From assembly GCA_900543345.1 (NCBI GenBank), contig UQRJ01000127.1, forward strand, positions 1 through 7,785: a stretch of DNA of 7,785 nt, read 5' to 3'. This document shows positions 1 to 5,622 of the stretch, piece after piece. Every line of letters begins with the position of its first letter. Within the stretch, counting starts at the first letter, position 1. The notes beneath the pieces are model-generated. The model saw only the letters and a list, made by a program, of their open reading frames with translations. It searched no databases and was not told where the DNA came from. Source of the DNA: an uncultured Sporolactobacillus sp. (GTDB lineage Bacteria; Bacillota; Bacilli; Bacillales; Sporolactobacillaceae). A program made the position numbers and the translations under genes.

Positions 1-744
1 CACAAGGAGCTGGTTGAGGATCGGCGAACCGACACTCGATAGATCGCCGGTCACAATCAGATCGTAATCTTGCGGATCGCGGCCCGTATCCTGAAAATGG
101 GTCCAGATTGTATCTGCGGCCGCCGGCGCCATCGCCGCACCCATGTTACTCGCATCTTTCACGCCCCAATCGATCACCCGGCCGACGGTGGCTTCGGCGA
201 TCCGCACCCGAGACGGCTTTCGGCTCAGCACGGCCGCGCCGGCACCGGTGACCGTGAACGTCTGCGTCAGTTTAGTCGGGCCGCCGTATTCCGTCGGATA
301 GCGGAATTGCCGTTCGGCGGTCGCATTGTGACTGCTGACCGCGCACAGTACGGTGTCCGCATAGTCGCCGGCGACAAGCAAGGCGCCGGTCGCCAAGGTC
401 TCCATCGACGAGGAGCAAGCCCCGAACATCCCGAGAAACGGAATGCGATGTTCGCGGGCGATAAAATTGGAAGTCACCGTCTGATCCATCAGATCACCTG
501 CCAGAAAAAAATCAATATCGCTCTCTGCTTTCCCCGCTTTAGCCAAACTGTAGGCAATTGCCCGCCGCATCAGCGCCCGCTCCGCATGAGGCCAGTCTTT
601 TTCACCGCAATACAGCGAAGGAAAGGTTTTATCGAACGTATCGGCCAGTGGACCCTTTGCTTCCAGCGGTCCGACTGCCGTGCCTGTCGCCTGAATATAG
701 ACCGGGCTATCGAATCGCCACGTCTGTTTTCGGACTTTACTCAT
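1..744 (-). CDS. spoVAD: Stage V sporulation protein AD (SpoVAD), 3' end cut by window edge
   Basis: Reading the minus strand from an ATG at 744-742 gives 248 codons open to the window edge. It begins MSKVRKQTWRFDSPVYIQAT and is co-linear with B. subtilis SpoVAD (about 338 residues), so roughly the last 90 residues lie outside. The family has a thiolase-like fold without known thiolase activity; SpoVAD binds dipicolinic acid and works with the SpoVA membrane proteins in the forespore inner membrane. Family-typical stretches are GTAVGP (21-26), FLAGDL (80-85), FGACSSSME (107-115, Cys110 at the position of the thiolase nucleophile), SSHNATAERQFRYPTEYGG (about 138-156), GRVIDWG and AMAPAAADT. 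GGAGG at 760-756 supports the start, 11 nt upstream, and the gene follows spoVAC after 19 nt, so the two are probably co-transcribed. No frameshift or stop is seen in the visible part. Function comes from family knowledge; identity is near certain. Confidence 0.96.
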   Translation of the reverse strand, partial: MSKVRKQTWRFDSPVYIQATGTAVGPLEAKGPLADTFDKTFPSLYCGEKDWPHAERALMRRAIAYSLAKAGKAESDIDFFLAGDLMDQTVTSNFIAREHRIPFLGMFGACSSSMETLATGALLVAGDYADTVLCAVSSHNATAERQFRYPTEYGGPTKLTQTFTVTGAGAAVLSRKPSRVRIAEATVGRVIDWGVKDASNMGAAMAPAAADTIWTHFQDTGRDPQDYDLIVTGDLSSVGSPILNQLLV

Positions 745-763
745 TTCGTTTGTCGCCTCCGCC

Positions 764-1213
764 CTAGAGAACCTGTTCAATGAACAAGCGGATAATACCG
801 AAGACTGTTGCCGATAAGACACCGAACACAATGACTTCACCGGCCAGCTGAAACAGATTGGTCGCGATGCCGAGTACAATGCCCTCGTTTCTATGTTCCA
901 GTGCCGCACTTGTAATTGAATTAGCAAAACCGGTAACGGGAACAATGGTGCCCGCGCCGGCATAGCGGGCAATTTTATCGTAGACACCGAAACCGGTCAG
1001 AAGTGCCGCAATCAGAATCATCGTCGCGACGGTCGGATTACCCGCTGCTTGTTTGCCGAAATGAAAAAAACGCATGTAAAACAGCTGCACGAATTGGCCG
1101 ATTAAGCAAATCGTCCCGCCGAACAGAAACGCACGCAGGCAATTGCCGACATAAGGAATCTTCGGCTGAAACGGTTTGATGTTTTCACAATAATTTTTCG
1201 GATCGTTTAACAC
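764..1213 (-). CDS. spoVAC: Stage V sporulation protein AC (SpoVAC), mechanosensitive/DPA channel subunit
   Basis: A 149-residue membrane protein, against about 150 in B. subtilis, and co-linear with it throughout. The start is GTG (1213-1211), supported by AAAGGGGG at 1229-1222, 8 nt upstream. A soluble N-terminal part (1-22, with QPKIPYVGNC) is followed by hydrophobic segments at about 25-48, 60-78 and 112-145. Between them lies the most conserved stretch, GAGTIVPVTGFANSITSAAL (86-105), which is diagnostic of the SpoVAC/SpoVAE type of SpoVA protein. SpoVAC of B. subtilis is known to form a mechanosensitive channel in the forespore inner membrane and takes part in dipicolinic acid movement during spore formation and germination. 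It is normally the third gene of its operon but here is the first: spoVAA and spoVAB are not in front of it. Transcription is expected from sigma-G; candidate promoters lie at 1238-1267 and 1307-1337. Confidence 0.96.
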   Translation of the reverse strand: MLNDPKNYCENIKPFQPKIPYVGNCLRAFLFGGTICLIGQFVQLFYMRFFHFGKQAAGNPTVATMILIAALLTGFGVYDKIARYAGAGTIVPVTGFANSITSAALEHRNEGIVLGIATNLFQLAGEVIVFGVLSATVFGIIRLFIEQVL

Positions 1214-1237
1214 GACGTTTGCCCCCTTTGTTATCGT

Positions 1238-1267
1238 TAGTATTTGCCAAGCGGGGAAAAATATGAG
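1238..1267 (-). promoter_or_regulatory. Candidate sigma-G promoter for spoVAC (proximal)
   Basis: On the minus strand CTCATA (1267-1262) is followed after 17 nt by AATACTA (1244-1238). The -10 matches the sigma-G type CATnnTA at all but the first base; the -35 matches TGAATA only in its last three bases. A start near 1231 would leave a very short leader just containing the ribosome binding site at 1229-1222. Chosen because B. subtilis spoVA is a sigma-G operon and the preceding terminator means a promoter is needed in this gap. Weak match. Confidence 0.3.
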
Positions 1268-1306
1268 CCGGCAGACTGATTTGCGGAAGACTGGGCAGCC
1301 ATAAAA

Positions 1307-1337
1307 TAGAACGCTGAAGGAAAAGTGAACGATTTCA
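1307..1337 (-). promoter_or_regulatory. Candidate sigma-G promoter for spoVAC (distal)
   Basis: On the minus strand TGAAAT (1337-1332) and CGTTCTA (1313-1307) are separated by 18 nt. The -35 agrees with TGAATA at its first four bases and the -10 with CATnnTA at all but one. It would give a leader of about 85 nt before spoVAC. It competes with the proximal candidate; the sequence alone does not decide. Confidence 0.3.
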
Positions 1338-1455
1338 ATTTACAGCAAAGATCGGTCATTCCGGCAATAATCAAGTGAGCTCAGCAGCTAAGCAACGGAC
1401 GGCAACCGCATGAATCCGGGAATGAGACCTGCGTAATCGATCTTTTTCAGGCACC

Positions 1456-1483
1456 AAAAAACCGCCTCATCAATTCGAGGCGG
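1456..1483 (-). terminator. Intrinsic terminator after sigF
   Basis: On the minus strand a perfect 7-bp stem CCGCCTC/GAGGCGG with an 8-nt loop (1483-1462) runs straight into six T (1461-1456). It begins 15 nt after the sigF stop codon, so it closes the spoIIA operon and separates it from spoVAC. Confidence 0.92.
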
Positions 1484-1498
1484 CGGCTTGTTTGCCTG

Positions 1499-2260
1499 CT
1501 ATGATTCTGCGATCTGGCTGCGGATCGTTTCGAGAATTTTCTTTTCGAGCCGGGAAACCTGGACCTGAGAAATACCGAGCCGCCGGGCGACTTCAGTCTG
1601 CGTCTGATCCTTGAAGTAGCGCAGATAGACAATCAGTTTCTCACGTTCCTCCAAGTGGCGGACGGCCTCACGGACAACCATTTTATCGAACCATTTCCCG
1701 CCTTCGCCATCGGAAATCTGATCGAGAATGGTGATCGGATCGCCGTCGTTCTCAAAGACGGTTTCATGAATGGAAAATGGTGCCCGCACCGCCTCTTGCG
1801 ACAGGACGATGTCTTCCGGCGAAATCCCGAGTGCCTCGGCCAGTTCGCCGACTGTCGGATTGCGGCCGCTTTTTTTTGCCAGTTCATCGCGCATCTTGCG
1901 GACTTTAATCCCTGTCTCTTTGAGTGACCGGCTGACTTTGACCACCCCGTCGTCGCGGATAAAACGTTGAATCTCGCCGATGATCATCGGCACCGCGTAG
2001 GTGGAGAACTTGACATCATATTTCAGATCGAATTTATCCACCGATTTCAGCAAGCCGATACAGCCGATTTGAAACAGATCGTCGGGTTCATAACCGCGGT
2101 TGAGAAAACGCTGGACAACCGACCAGACCAACCGCATATTTTTCTGCACCAGTCGGTCGCGCGCCGCCGGATCGCCGGACTGGCTGCGTTTTATCAGCCG
2201 TTTAACTTCGCGATCGTCGAGCAGCGGATCTTTTCCCTTCAGTTTTCGATCAAGTTCCAT
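1499..2260 (-). CDS. sigF: RNA polymerase sporulation sigma factor SigF
   Basis: 253 residues, against 255 in B. subtilis, and near-identical in the core. This is the first forespore-specific sigma factor, active only after SpoIIAB releases it. Region 2 is clear: NMRLVWSVVQRFLNRGYEPD (41-60), DLFQIGCIGLLKSVDKFD (61-78) for core binding, and FSTYAVPMIIGEIQRFIRDD (85-104) for -10 recognition and melting. Region 3 covers about 115-180 and includes QEAVRAPFSIHETV and ENDGDPITILDQI. Region 4 ends in the helix-turn-helix TQTEVARRLGISQVQVSRLE (220-239) for -35 contact. The ATG at 2260 has AGGGAGC (2275-2269) in front, overlapping the spoIIAB stop; the intergenic gap is 13 nt, consistent with translational coupling. 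It is the last gene of dacF-spoIIAA-spoIIAB-sigF. Close alternatives such as SigG are excluded by the operon context and the N-terminus. Confidence 0.98.
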   Translation of the reverse strand: MELDRKLKGKDPLLDDREVKRLIKRSQSGDPAARDRLVQKNMRLVWSVVQRFLNRGYEPDDLFQIGCIGLLKSVDKFDLKYDVKFSTYAVPMIIGEIQRFIRDDGVVKVSRSLKETGIKVRKMRDELAKKSGRNPTVGELAEALGISPEDIVLSQEAVRAPFSIHETVFENDGDPITILDQISDGEGGKWFDKMVVREAVRHLEEREKLIVYLRYFKDQTQTEVARRLGISQVQVSRLEKKILETIRSQIAES

Positions 2261-2273
2261 ACGCCACAGCTCC

Positions 2274-2714
2274 CTATTTGCAAATCGCCCGGTTGCGGCT
2301 GAACGCTTTGGTCATCCATACCGTTGTCCCACCTCCGACCTCGGTTTCGATCGTCACTCGATCCATAAAATTTTCCATGATTGTAAAACCCATGCCGGAG
2401 CGCTCCAGTTCCGGTCTCGTGGTGAACAGCGGTTGCCTGGCTTGCTCCACATCCTTAATGCCGACGCCGTCGTCATGGATGCGCAGATCGACCGTTTCGT
2501 CCTCGATCCGAGCACGGATTTCCACCTTGCCCTTGCCTGTATTTTCATAACCGTGAATGATGCAATTGGTCACCGCTTCGGAGACCACCGTCTTGATTTC
2601 GGTCAACTCATCCAGTGTCGGGTCCAGCTGCGCAACGAATGCGGCCACCGACACGCGCGCAAACGATTCATTCTCACTGACCGCGGTAAAGGTCAATGTC
2701 ATTTCATTCGGCAA
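2274..2714 (-). CDS. spoIIAB: Anti-sigma-F factor and serine kinase SpoIIAB
   Basis: 146 residues, the usual length. SpoIIAB holds SigF inactive and phosphorylates SpoIIAA with ATP; ADP-bound SpoIIAB is trapped by unphosphorylated SpoIIAA. It is a GHKL-fold kinase: N box VVSEAVTNCIIHGY (43-56) with Glu46 and Asn50, G1 box DDGVGI (81-86), an ATP-lid stretch QPLFTTRPELERSG (94-107), and G2 box GMGFTIM (107-113). Arg20, at the position of the SigF/SpoIIAA-contacting arginine of B. subtilis, is present. The start is TTG (2714-2712): it aligns with the B. subtilis ATG (MPNEM against MKNEM), GGGGGT lies 7 nt upstream inside spoIIAA, and the codon directly before it is the in-frame spoIIAA stop, so no earlier start exists. 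The next ATG (2702) would remove only four residues and is the alternative. Confidence 0.97.
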   Translation of the reverse strand: MPNEMTLTFTAVSENESFARVSVAAFVAQLDPTLDELTEIKTVVSEAVTNCIIHGYENTGKGKVEIRARIEDETVDLRIHDDGVGIKDVEQARQPLFTTRPELERSGMGFTIMENFMDRVTIETEVGGGTTVWMTKAFSRNRAICK

Positions 2715-3065
2715 TCAGGCCACCCCCAGCGTGTGAAGCGCATAGTTCTCGTCCGTTTCCAGACGGATAATTTTAAACATACCGCTCAATTCAAATAAGC
2801 GCCTGACCGCCGGCGAAATTGAGCAGACGACCATCTCGCCGCCGAGCCCGGCAATCTGTTTATAGCGTCCGAGAATGACACCGAGACCGGAGCTATCCAT
2901 AAAAGTCAAATTGCCGAGATTCAGCAGAATATGCTGAACCATTTCTTCCTCCATCAACCGATTCACACGTGCACGCAGCTGATCCGCCGTATGGTGGTCG
3001 AGTTCTCCCTCCAGACGAATGCACAGCACACCGCTTTTGACTTCCAGATCCATTTTCAAGCTCAT
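2715..3065 (-). CDS. spoIIAA: Anti-sigma-F factor antagonist SpoIIAA
   Basis: 116 residues with a STAS fold. When dephosphorylated (by SpoIIE in B. subtilis) it displaces SigF from SpoIIAB; SpoIIAB inactivates it by phosphorylating one serine. The phosphorylation loop FMDSSGLGVILGRYKQI spans 55-71, with the target serine at residue 58 exactly as in B. subtilis. Other conserved parts are VLCIRLEGELDHHTAD (13-28) and GGEMVVCSISPAVRRLFELSG in the C-terminal half. The ATG at 3065 follows GGAGAGGAG (3082-3074) by 8 nt. The gene ends TGA and spoIIAB begins TTG at the very next base, in the same frame. The 105-nt gap to dacF holds a possible sigma-H promoter. Confidence 0.97.
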   Translation of the reverse strand: MSLKMDLEVKSGVLCIRLEGELDHHTADQLRARVNRLMEEEMVQHILLNLGNLTFMDSSGLGVILGRYKQIAGLGGEMVVCSISPAVRRLFELSGMFKIIRLETDENYALHTLGVA

Positions 3066-3100
3066 GTCGGTAGCTCCTCTCCAAAGAACTCTATAAAGCT

Positions 3101-3130
3101 GTTTTCTCCACCCGGTCGCCGGAATCCTGC
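3101..3130 (-). promoter_or_regulatory. Candidate sigma-H promoter of the spoIIA operon
   Basis: On the minus strand GCAGGATTC (3130-3122) matches the sigma-H -35 pattern RnAGGAWWW at eight of nine bases. GGAGAAAAC (3109-3101) is a looser match to the -10 pattern RnnGAATWW. Spacing is close to that of known sigma-H promoters. Its place, between dacF and spoIIAA, is where B. subtilis has its sigma-H spoIIA promoter. The -10 is imperfect. Confidence 0.42.
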
Positions 3131-3170
3131 TGGTCGACAGAACTAGTGCCGGTTCGCCAAAATGACCGAG

Positions 3171-4337
3171 TTATTTTGCAAGCATCGATCCGGCGCTGCG
3201 TTTGAACAGCTGCCACCATGACGCGCGCTTCACCGTCTGTCGGACAACCAGCGGTGTCCGCGAGACGATCTTCCCTTTTTGGCGAATAGTATAATAGCCG
3301 GCAATAGAGCCTGCTTTCACCGGCGCTTGCAATACCTTCTGCACGTCCGCGTGTTTCGACAGGCCTTTATCGCTCTCCCCCTTCTTCAGCAATAGAACAG
3401 CCGGGCGCTGCGTCACAACGGGAATCTTACCACTGGTCCCCTTGTTGACTCGCGCAAAAGCCACCGGCTTATTTTTATCCAGCACTTTTTTAGTCGTATA
3501 GCTGGCAAACGCCGTATCCATTAATCCGGCAACTTCTTTATTGCGTTCTTTCGGCGTTTTGGCACCCATGACAACGGCAATCACACGCATCCCCTGCCGT
3601 TTGGCGGTCGCCGTCAAGCAATATTTGGCGTCACTCGTAAAACCGGTCTTCAATCCGTCGGCACCGGGATAAGTTTTGATCAGCTTATTCGTGTTAACCA
3701 GCCAAAATTTTTCATCGGTATTTTCCCGCAGATAGTCTTCATACTTCGATGTATAGTGAAAAACTTTTTCATATGTTGCCAGTTCACGTGCCATCTTCGC
3801 CATGTCGTGGGCGGATGTGTAATGGCCGTCAACCGGTAACCCGGTCGGATTGCGAAAGCGGGTATGTTTGAGGCCGAGACGTTTCGCTTCGCGGTTCATC
3901 CGATCGATAAAGGCCTGCTCCGATCCAGCGACAAATTCAGCCATGGCAACCGATGCGTCATTACCGGAGGCAATGGCAATCGCCTTCAGCATTTCATCGA
4001 CGGTCATCGTCTCGCCGGGTTCAAGAAAGACTTGAGAACCGCCCATCGATGCCGCATGTTCGCTCACGCTCACTTTGTCGCCGAGCGAAATTTGTTTTGC
4101 TTGCAATGCTTTAAAAATCAGCAGCAGGGTCATCACTTTCGTCATACTGGCCGGCGGCAGTTCTTTATCGGCATTGCGGCCATATAGAACTTTTCCGGTT
4201 TCCTGCTCAATAACGATAGCCGACTTGGCCTTGTCTTCCTTAGCCGACTGACTGCTCTGGGCTGCCGCCGGGGCAACCGGAGCCAGCGACGCGGCCAGCA
4301 GCACCGCACTCAGCAGCCATACACAAAATCCCCTCAT
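3171..4337 (-). CDS. dacF: D-alanyl-D-alanine carboxypeptidase DacF (sporulation-specific PBP)
   Basis: 388 residues, against 389 for B. subtilis DacF. A serine penicillin-binding protein that removes the terminal D-Ala from peptidoglycan pentapeptides; DacF acts in the forespore and affects cross-linking of the germ-cell wall and cortex. A signal peptide with a hydrophobic core (4-22) and likely cleavage after AAA (24-26) directs export. The peptidase S11 motifs are complete: SMTK (64-67, nucleophile Ser64, Lys67), SGN (124-126) and KTG (230-232). From about 280 a PBP5-type C-terminal domain follows, then a cationic, Trp-rich tail (ending WWQLFKRSAGSMLAK) that probably anchors the protein to the membrane as an amphipathic helix. 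The ATG has a perfect AGGAGGT (4350-4344) 6 nt upstream. No terminator is visible between dacF and spoIIAA, so read-through into spoIIA, as in B. subtilis, is likely. DacA-like paralogues are the alternative, but the locus argues for DacF. Confidence 0.96.
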   Translation of the reverse strand: MRGFCVWLLSAVLLAASLAPVAPAAAQSSQSAKEDKAKSAIVIEQETGKVLYGRNADKELPPASMTKVMTLLLIFKALQAKQISLGDKVSVSEHAASMGGSQVFLEPGETMTVDEMLKAIAIASGNDASVAMAEFVAGSEQAFIDRMNREAKRLGLKHTRFRNPTGLPVDGHYTSAHDMAKMARELATYEKVFHYTSKYEDYLRENTDEKFWLVNTNKLIKTYPGADGLKTGFTSDAKYCLTATAKRQGMRVIAVVMGAKTPKERNKEVAGLMDTAFASYTTKKVLDKNKPVAFARVNKGTSGKIPVVTQRPAVLLLKKGESDKGLSKHADVQKVLQAPVKAGSIAGYYTIRQKGKIVSRTPLVVRQTVKRASWWQLFKRSAGSMLAK

Positions 4338-4353
4338 GATACGACCTCCTCAA

Positions 4354-4369
4354 AATGATCCTTATCATT
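4354..4369. repeat. Short perfect inverted repeat in the dacF leader
   Basis: AATGAT-CCTT-ATCATT: two 6-bp arms around 4 bp, between the candidate sigma-F -10 and the dacF ribosome binding site. It is faintly Fur-box-like and could be an operator, but it may be chance; nothing else supports a regulator. Confidence 0.3.
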
Positions 4370-4394
4370 CTGTCCAGGAGGTCCGCTTTTATAC
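4366..4394 (-). promoter_or_regulatory. Candidate sigma-F promoter of dacF
   Basis: On the minus strand GTATA (4394-4390) fits the sigma-F -35 pattern GYWTA fully. After 14 nt comes GGACAGAATG (4375-4366), which fits GGnRAnAMTW at eight of ten positions. The spacer is one base shorter than usual. The site is 28 nt before the dacF start, and B. subtilis dacF is a known sigma-F gene. Would make sigF read-through expression self-reinforcing. Confidence 0.42.
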
Positions 4395-4587
4395 GATTTT
4401 CACAGAAAAATTGCTATTTTTTAAGTTCGGATGGAAAGAATTATTGACAAAGAAGATACAAGCGCTGTTTTACTAACATATTGAAACCAATGAAAGGGAG
4501 AAGAGCCGCCGGAGAAGATAATTTTCAGGCTAAAATCGTTAATCCAACTAAAAAAGAACGGGGAACTCGCTCATGCCGGACGAACCA

Positions 4588-4636
4588 AGTACAAGCCTGA
4601 ATCCCCAGCGAAAAAAAGGGAATTCAGGCTTGTGCT
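4588..4636. repeat. Strong imperfect hairpin / inverted repeat
   Basis: ACAAGCCTGAAT (4591-4602) pairs perfectly with ATTCAGGCTTGT (4622-4633). Inside, after one mismatch, CCC (4604-4606) pairs with GGG (4618-4620) around an 11-nt A-rich loop; outside, a G-T and two more pairs extend it to about 18 bp. No T tract follows on either strand, so a simple intrinsic terminator is unlikely. It may be the remaining ends of a deleted mobile element, or an RNA structure. Confidence 0.7.
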
Positions 4637-4820
4637 CACGTATTATCAGCTTTACTCAATCAATCTGCTGCTTTGTTTTTTGAAAGCAGACTGCGTGTTT
4701 CGTTAGTAATACTCAGCTTTACGGTTTTTGTAGCCGCGTTTCAAAACACCTCATCCACACGTTCTGATTATTCCTGCGCACGCTTATCTTCTTTCCTCCG
4801 CGTTTTTATATTACAGCTCA

Positions 4821-4834
4821 TGTAAACGTTTATA
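4821..4834. promoter_or_regulatory. Candidate catabolite-responsive element (cre, CcpA site)
   Basis: TGTAAACGTTTATA matches the Bacillus cre pattern TGWAARCGYTWnCA at all but the thirteenth base and has a perfect central palindrome TAAACGTTTA. It lies about 170 bp upstream of the padR promoter and about 480 bp from dacF, with no gene directly next to it, so which gene it would serve is unclear. Confidence 0.35.
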
Positions 4835-4931
4835 GATGCAAATAAACCATGCATGGCACTGAAGAAAAAGTAGATCGTCAGATGGTCACGATGGCGGTTG
4901 GCCGCCCCGCACTAAGTCCGCCAATTGCAAA

Positions 4932-4982
4932 TTAATCAATTTATCAGCACACATAAAAAAACCTTTAGATTAAATTGATTAA
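4932..4982. repeat. 12-bp perfect inverted repeat upstream of padR promoter
   Basis: TTAATCAATTTA (4932-4943) and its exact complement TAAATTGATTAA (4971-4982) flank 27 bp that contain a run of seven A. It ends six bases before the proposed -35 of padR. It could be an AT-rich hairpin or a pair of regulator half-sites; being very AT rich, chance occurrence is less unlikely than for mixed sequence. Confidence 0.5.
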
Positions 4983-4987
4983 CCAGT

Positions 4988-5016
4988 TTCTCAACGCGGC
5001 AAATGTATGTTATTAT
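4988..5016 (+). promoter_or_regulatory. Promoter of padR-MFS operon (extended -10, sigma-A type)
   Basis: TTCTCA (4988-4993, four of six to TTGACA) is followed after 17 nt by TATTAT (5011-5016, five of six to TATAAT), preceded by TG at 5008-5009 in the extended -10 position. Transcription would start near 5023, placing the 24-bp dyad at 5026-5049 directly in the start region. Confidence 0.55.
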
Positions 5017-5025
5017 ACTTAATGA

Positions 5026-5049
5026 TTAATACTAAATGTTTAGTATTAA
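5026..5049. promoter_or_regulatory. Candidate PadR operator: perfect 24-bp dyad
   Basis: TTAATACTAAA (5026-5036) and TTTAGTATTAA (5039-5049) are exact inverse complements around TG. An overlapping smaller palindrome TTAAT-G-ATTAA lies at 5019-5029, and the 10-mer TTATTATACT occurs on both sides (5010-5019, 5054-5063). The position, between the promoter and the padR start at 5080, is that of an autoregulatory site; PadR dimers typically bind AT-rich dyads of this kind. Binding is inferred. Confidence 0.6.
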
Positions 5050-5079
5050 AATTTTATTATACTCAGCAGGTGAACAAAA

Positions 5080-5622
5080 ATGTCGACACGAACAATGGTA
5101 CTCGGGCTTCTCAAGACAAATGGACCGATGTCGGGGTATGAGATTCAGCAAATGATGGAGTCATCGCAAACAGATATGTGGGCCTACGTTAAACCGGCCT
5201 CAATTTATCATGCCCTAAAAAAATTACGGGAGGAAAGCAAAGTTGTTCTTGAAAAAGTTGAAAAGACGGGTCTAAGAACAAAATCCATATTTAAGATTAC
5301 AGGAGACGGTGAATGCGAACTTAATCAGTTGCTTATCAATGCTTTCTCTCATTCATCAGTTGTTTTTCCGGCTTCTCTTTATACGGCTTTAACATTTATG
5401 GAGAATTTAACTAATGAAGAAATCATCACCGCATTGAAACGGCAAAAACATGAAATAACAACTATTTACCGAAATATGAAACTTGGATACGCCAAAAAAC
5501 AAAAAGCTATCGGCAAGGTTCCGGTTCAAATTGATTTGATTTTTCAAAACATGTATCAGCAATGCGAATTGCAATTGAAATCAGTAGAAGCAATCTCACA
5601 AATAGTTAAAGGAGATTTGTAA
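5080..5622 (+). CDS. PadR family transcriptional regulator
   Basis: 180 residues. The N-terminal 85 or so form a PadR-type winged helix: TMVLGLLKTNGPMSGYEIQQ (5-24), then ASIYHALKKLREESK (40-54) as the recognition part, then a wing with GLRTKSIFKITGDGECEL. The rest is a helical domain of the PadR C-terminal (Vir-like) type, expected to form the dimer by coiled coil. PadR proteins are usually repressors whose ligand is also exported or degraded by the neighbour they control. The ATG has AGCAGGTGA (5065-5073) 6 nt upstream, and a perfect dyad lies between promoter and start, suggesting autoregulation of this gene and the transporter. The stop TAA is followed at once by the transporter ATG. Base composition falls to about a third G+C in parts, clearly lower than the sporulation genes. 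The ligand cannot be told from sequence. Confidence 0.92.
   Translation: MSTRTMVLGLLKTNGPMSGYEIQQMMESSQTDMWAYVKPASIYHALKKLREESKVVLEKVEKTGLRTKSIFKITGDGECELNQLLINAFSHSSVVFPASLYTALTFMENLTNEEIITALKRQKHEITTIYRNMKLGYAKKQKAIGKVPVQIDLIFQNMYQQCELQLKSVEAISQIVKGDL

Larger units (their letters stand above)
4395..5007. other. Gene-free region between dacF and padR
   Basis: I see no convincing gene in this stretch. It holds several secondary-structure elements listed separately: a strong hairpin (4588-4636), a cre-like site (4821-4834) and a 12-bp inverted repeat (4932-4982). There is also a 7-bp stem CTGCTTT/AAAGCAG (4668-4689), a GC-rich stem GGCGG-TTGG-CCGCC (4893-4906), and a 9-bp direct repeat CAGCTTTAC (4647-4655, 4714-4722). 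A consensus TTGACA (4444-4449) with TGTTTTACT (4466-4474) could be a plus-strand promoter, but its 19-nt spacing is long and no gene follows. The mixture of repeats without coding sequence suggests decayed or imported DNA. Confidence 0.6.

Noticed and set aside
70..783. Long plus-strand open frame of 237 codons
   Set aside because: It is antisense to spoVAD, whose minus-strand frame matches a known protein throughout. The predicted product is rich in Arg, His and Cys, typical of a shadow frame, and there is no ribosome binding site.
1967..2798. Overlapping plus-strand open frames opposite sigF and spoIIAB
   Set aside because: They are complements of highly conserved coding sequence, without recognisable domains or start signals.
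4354..4369. Fur box in front of dacF
   Set aside because: The inverted repeat resembles the Fur core only loosely, the spacing is wrong for the 7-1-7 pattern, and dacF has no known link to iron.
4490..4600. 36-codon plus-strand frame beginning MKGRRAAGEDNFQAK
   Set aside because: No ribosome binding site precedes it, it runs into the hairpin at 4591, and I recognise no family. Too short to support.
4647..4722. CRISPR-like or tandem repeat from two CAGCTTTAC copies
   Set aside because: Only two short copies occur, with no regular spacing or further units.
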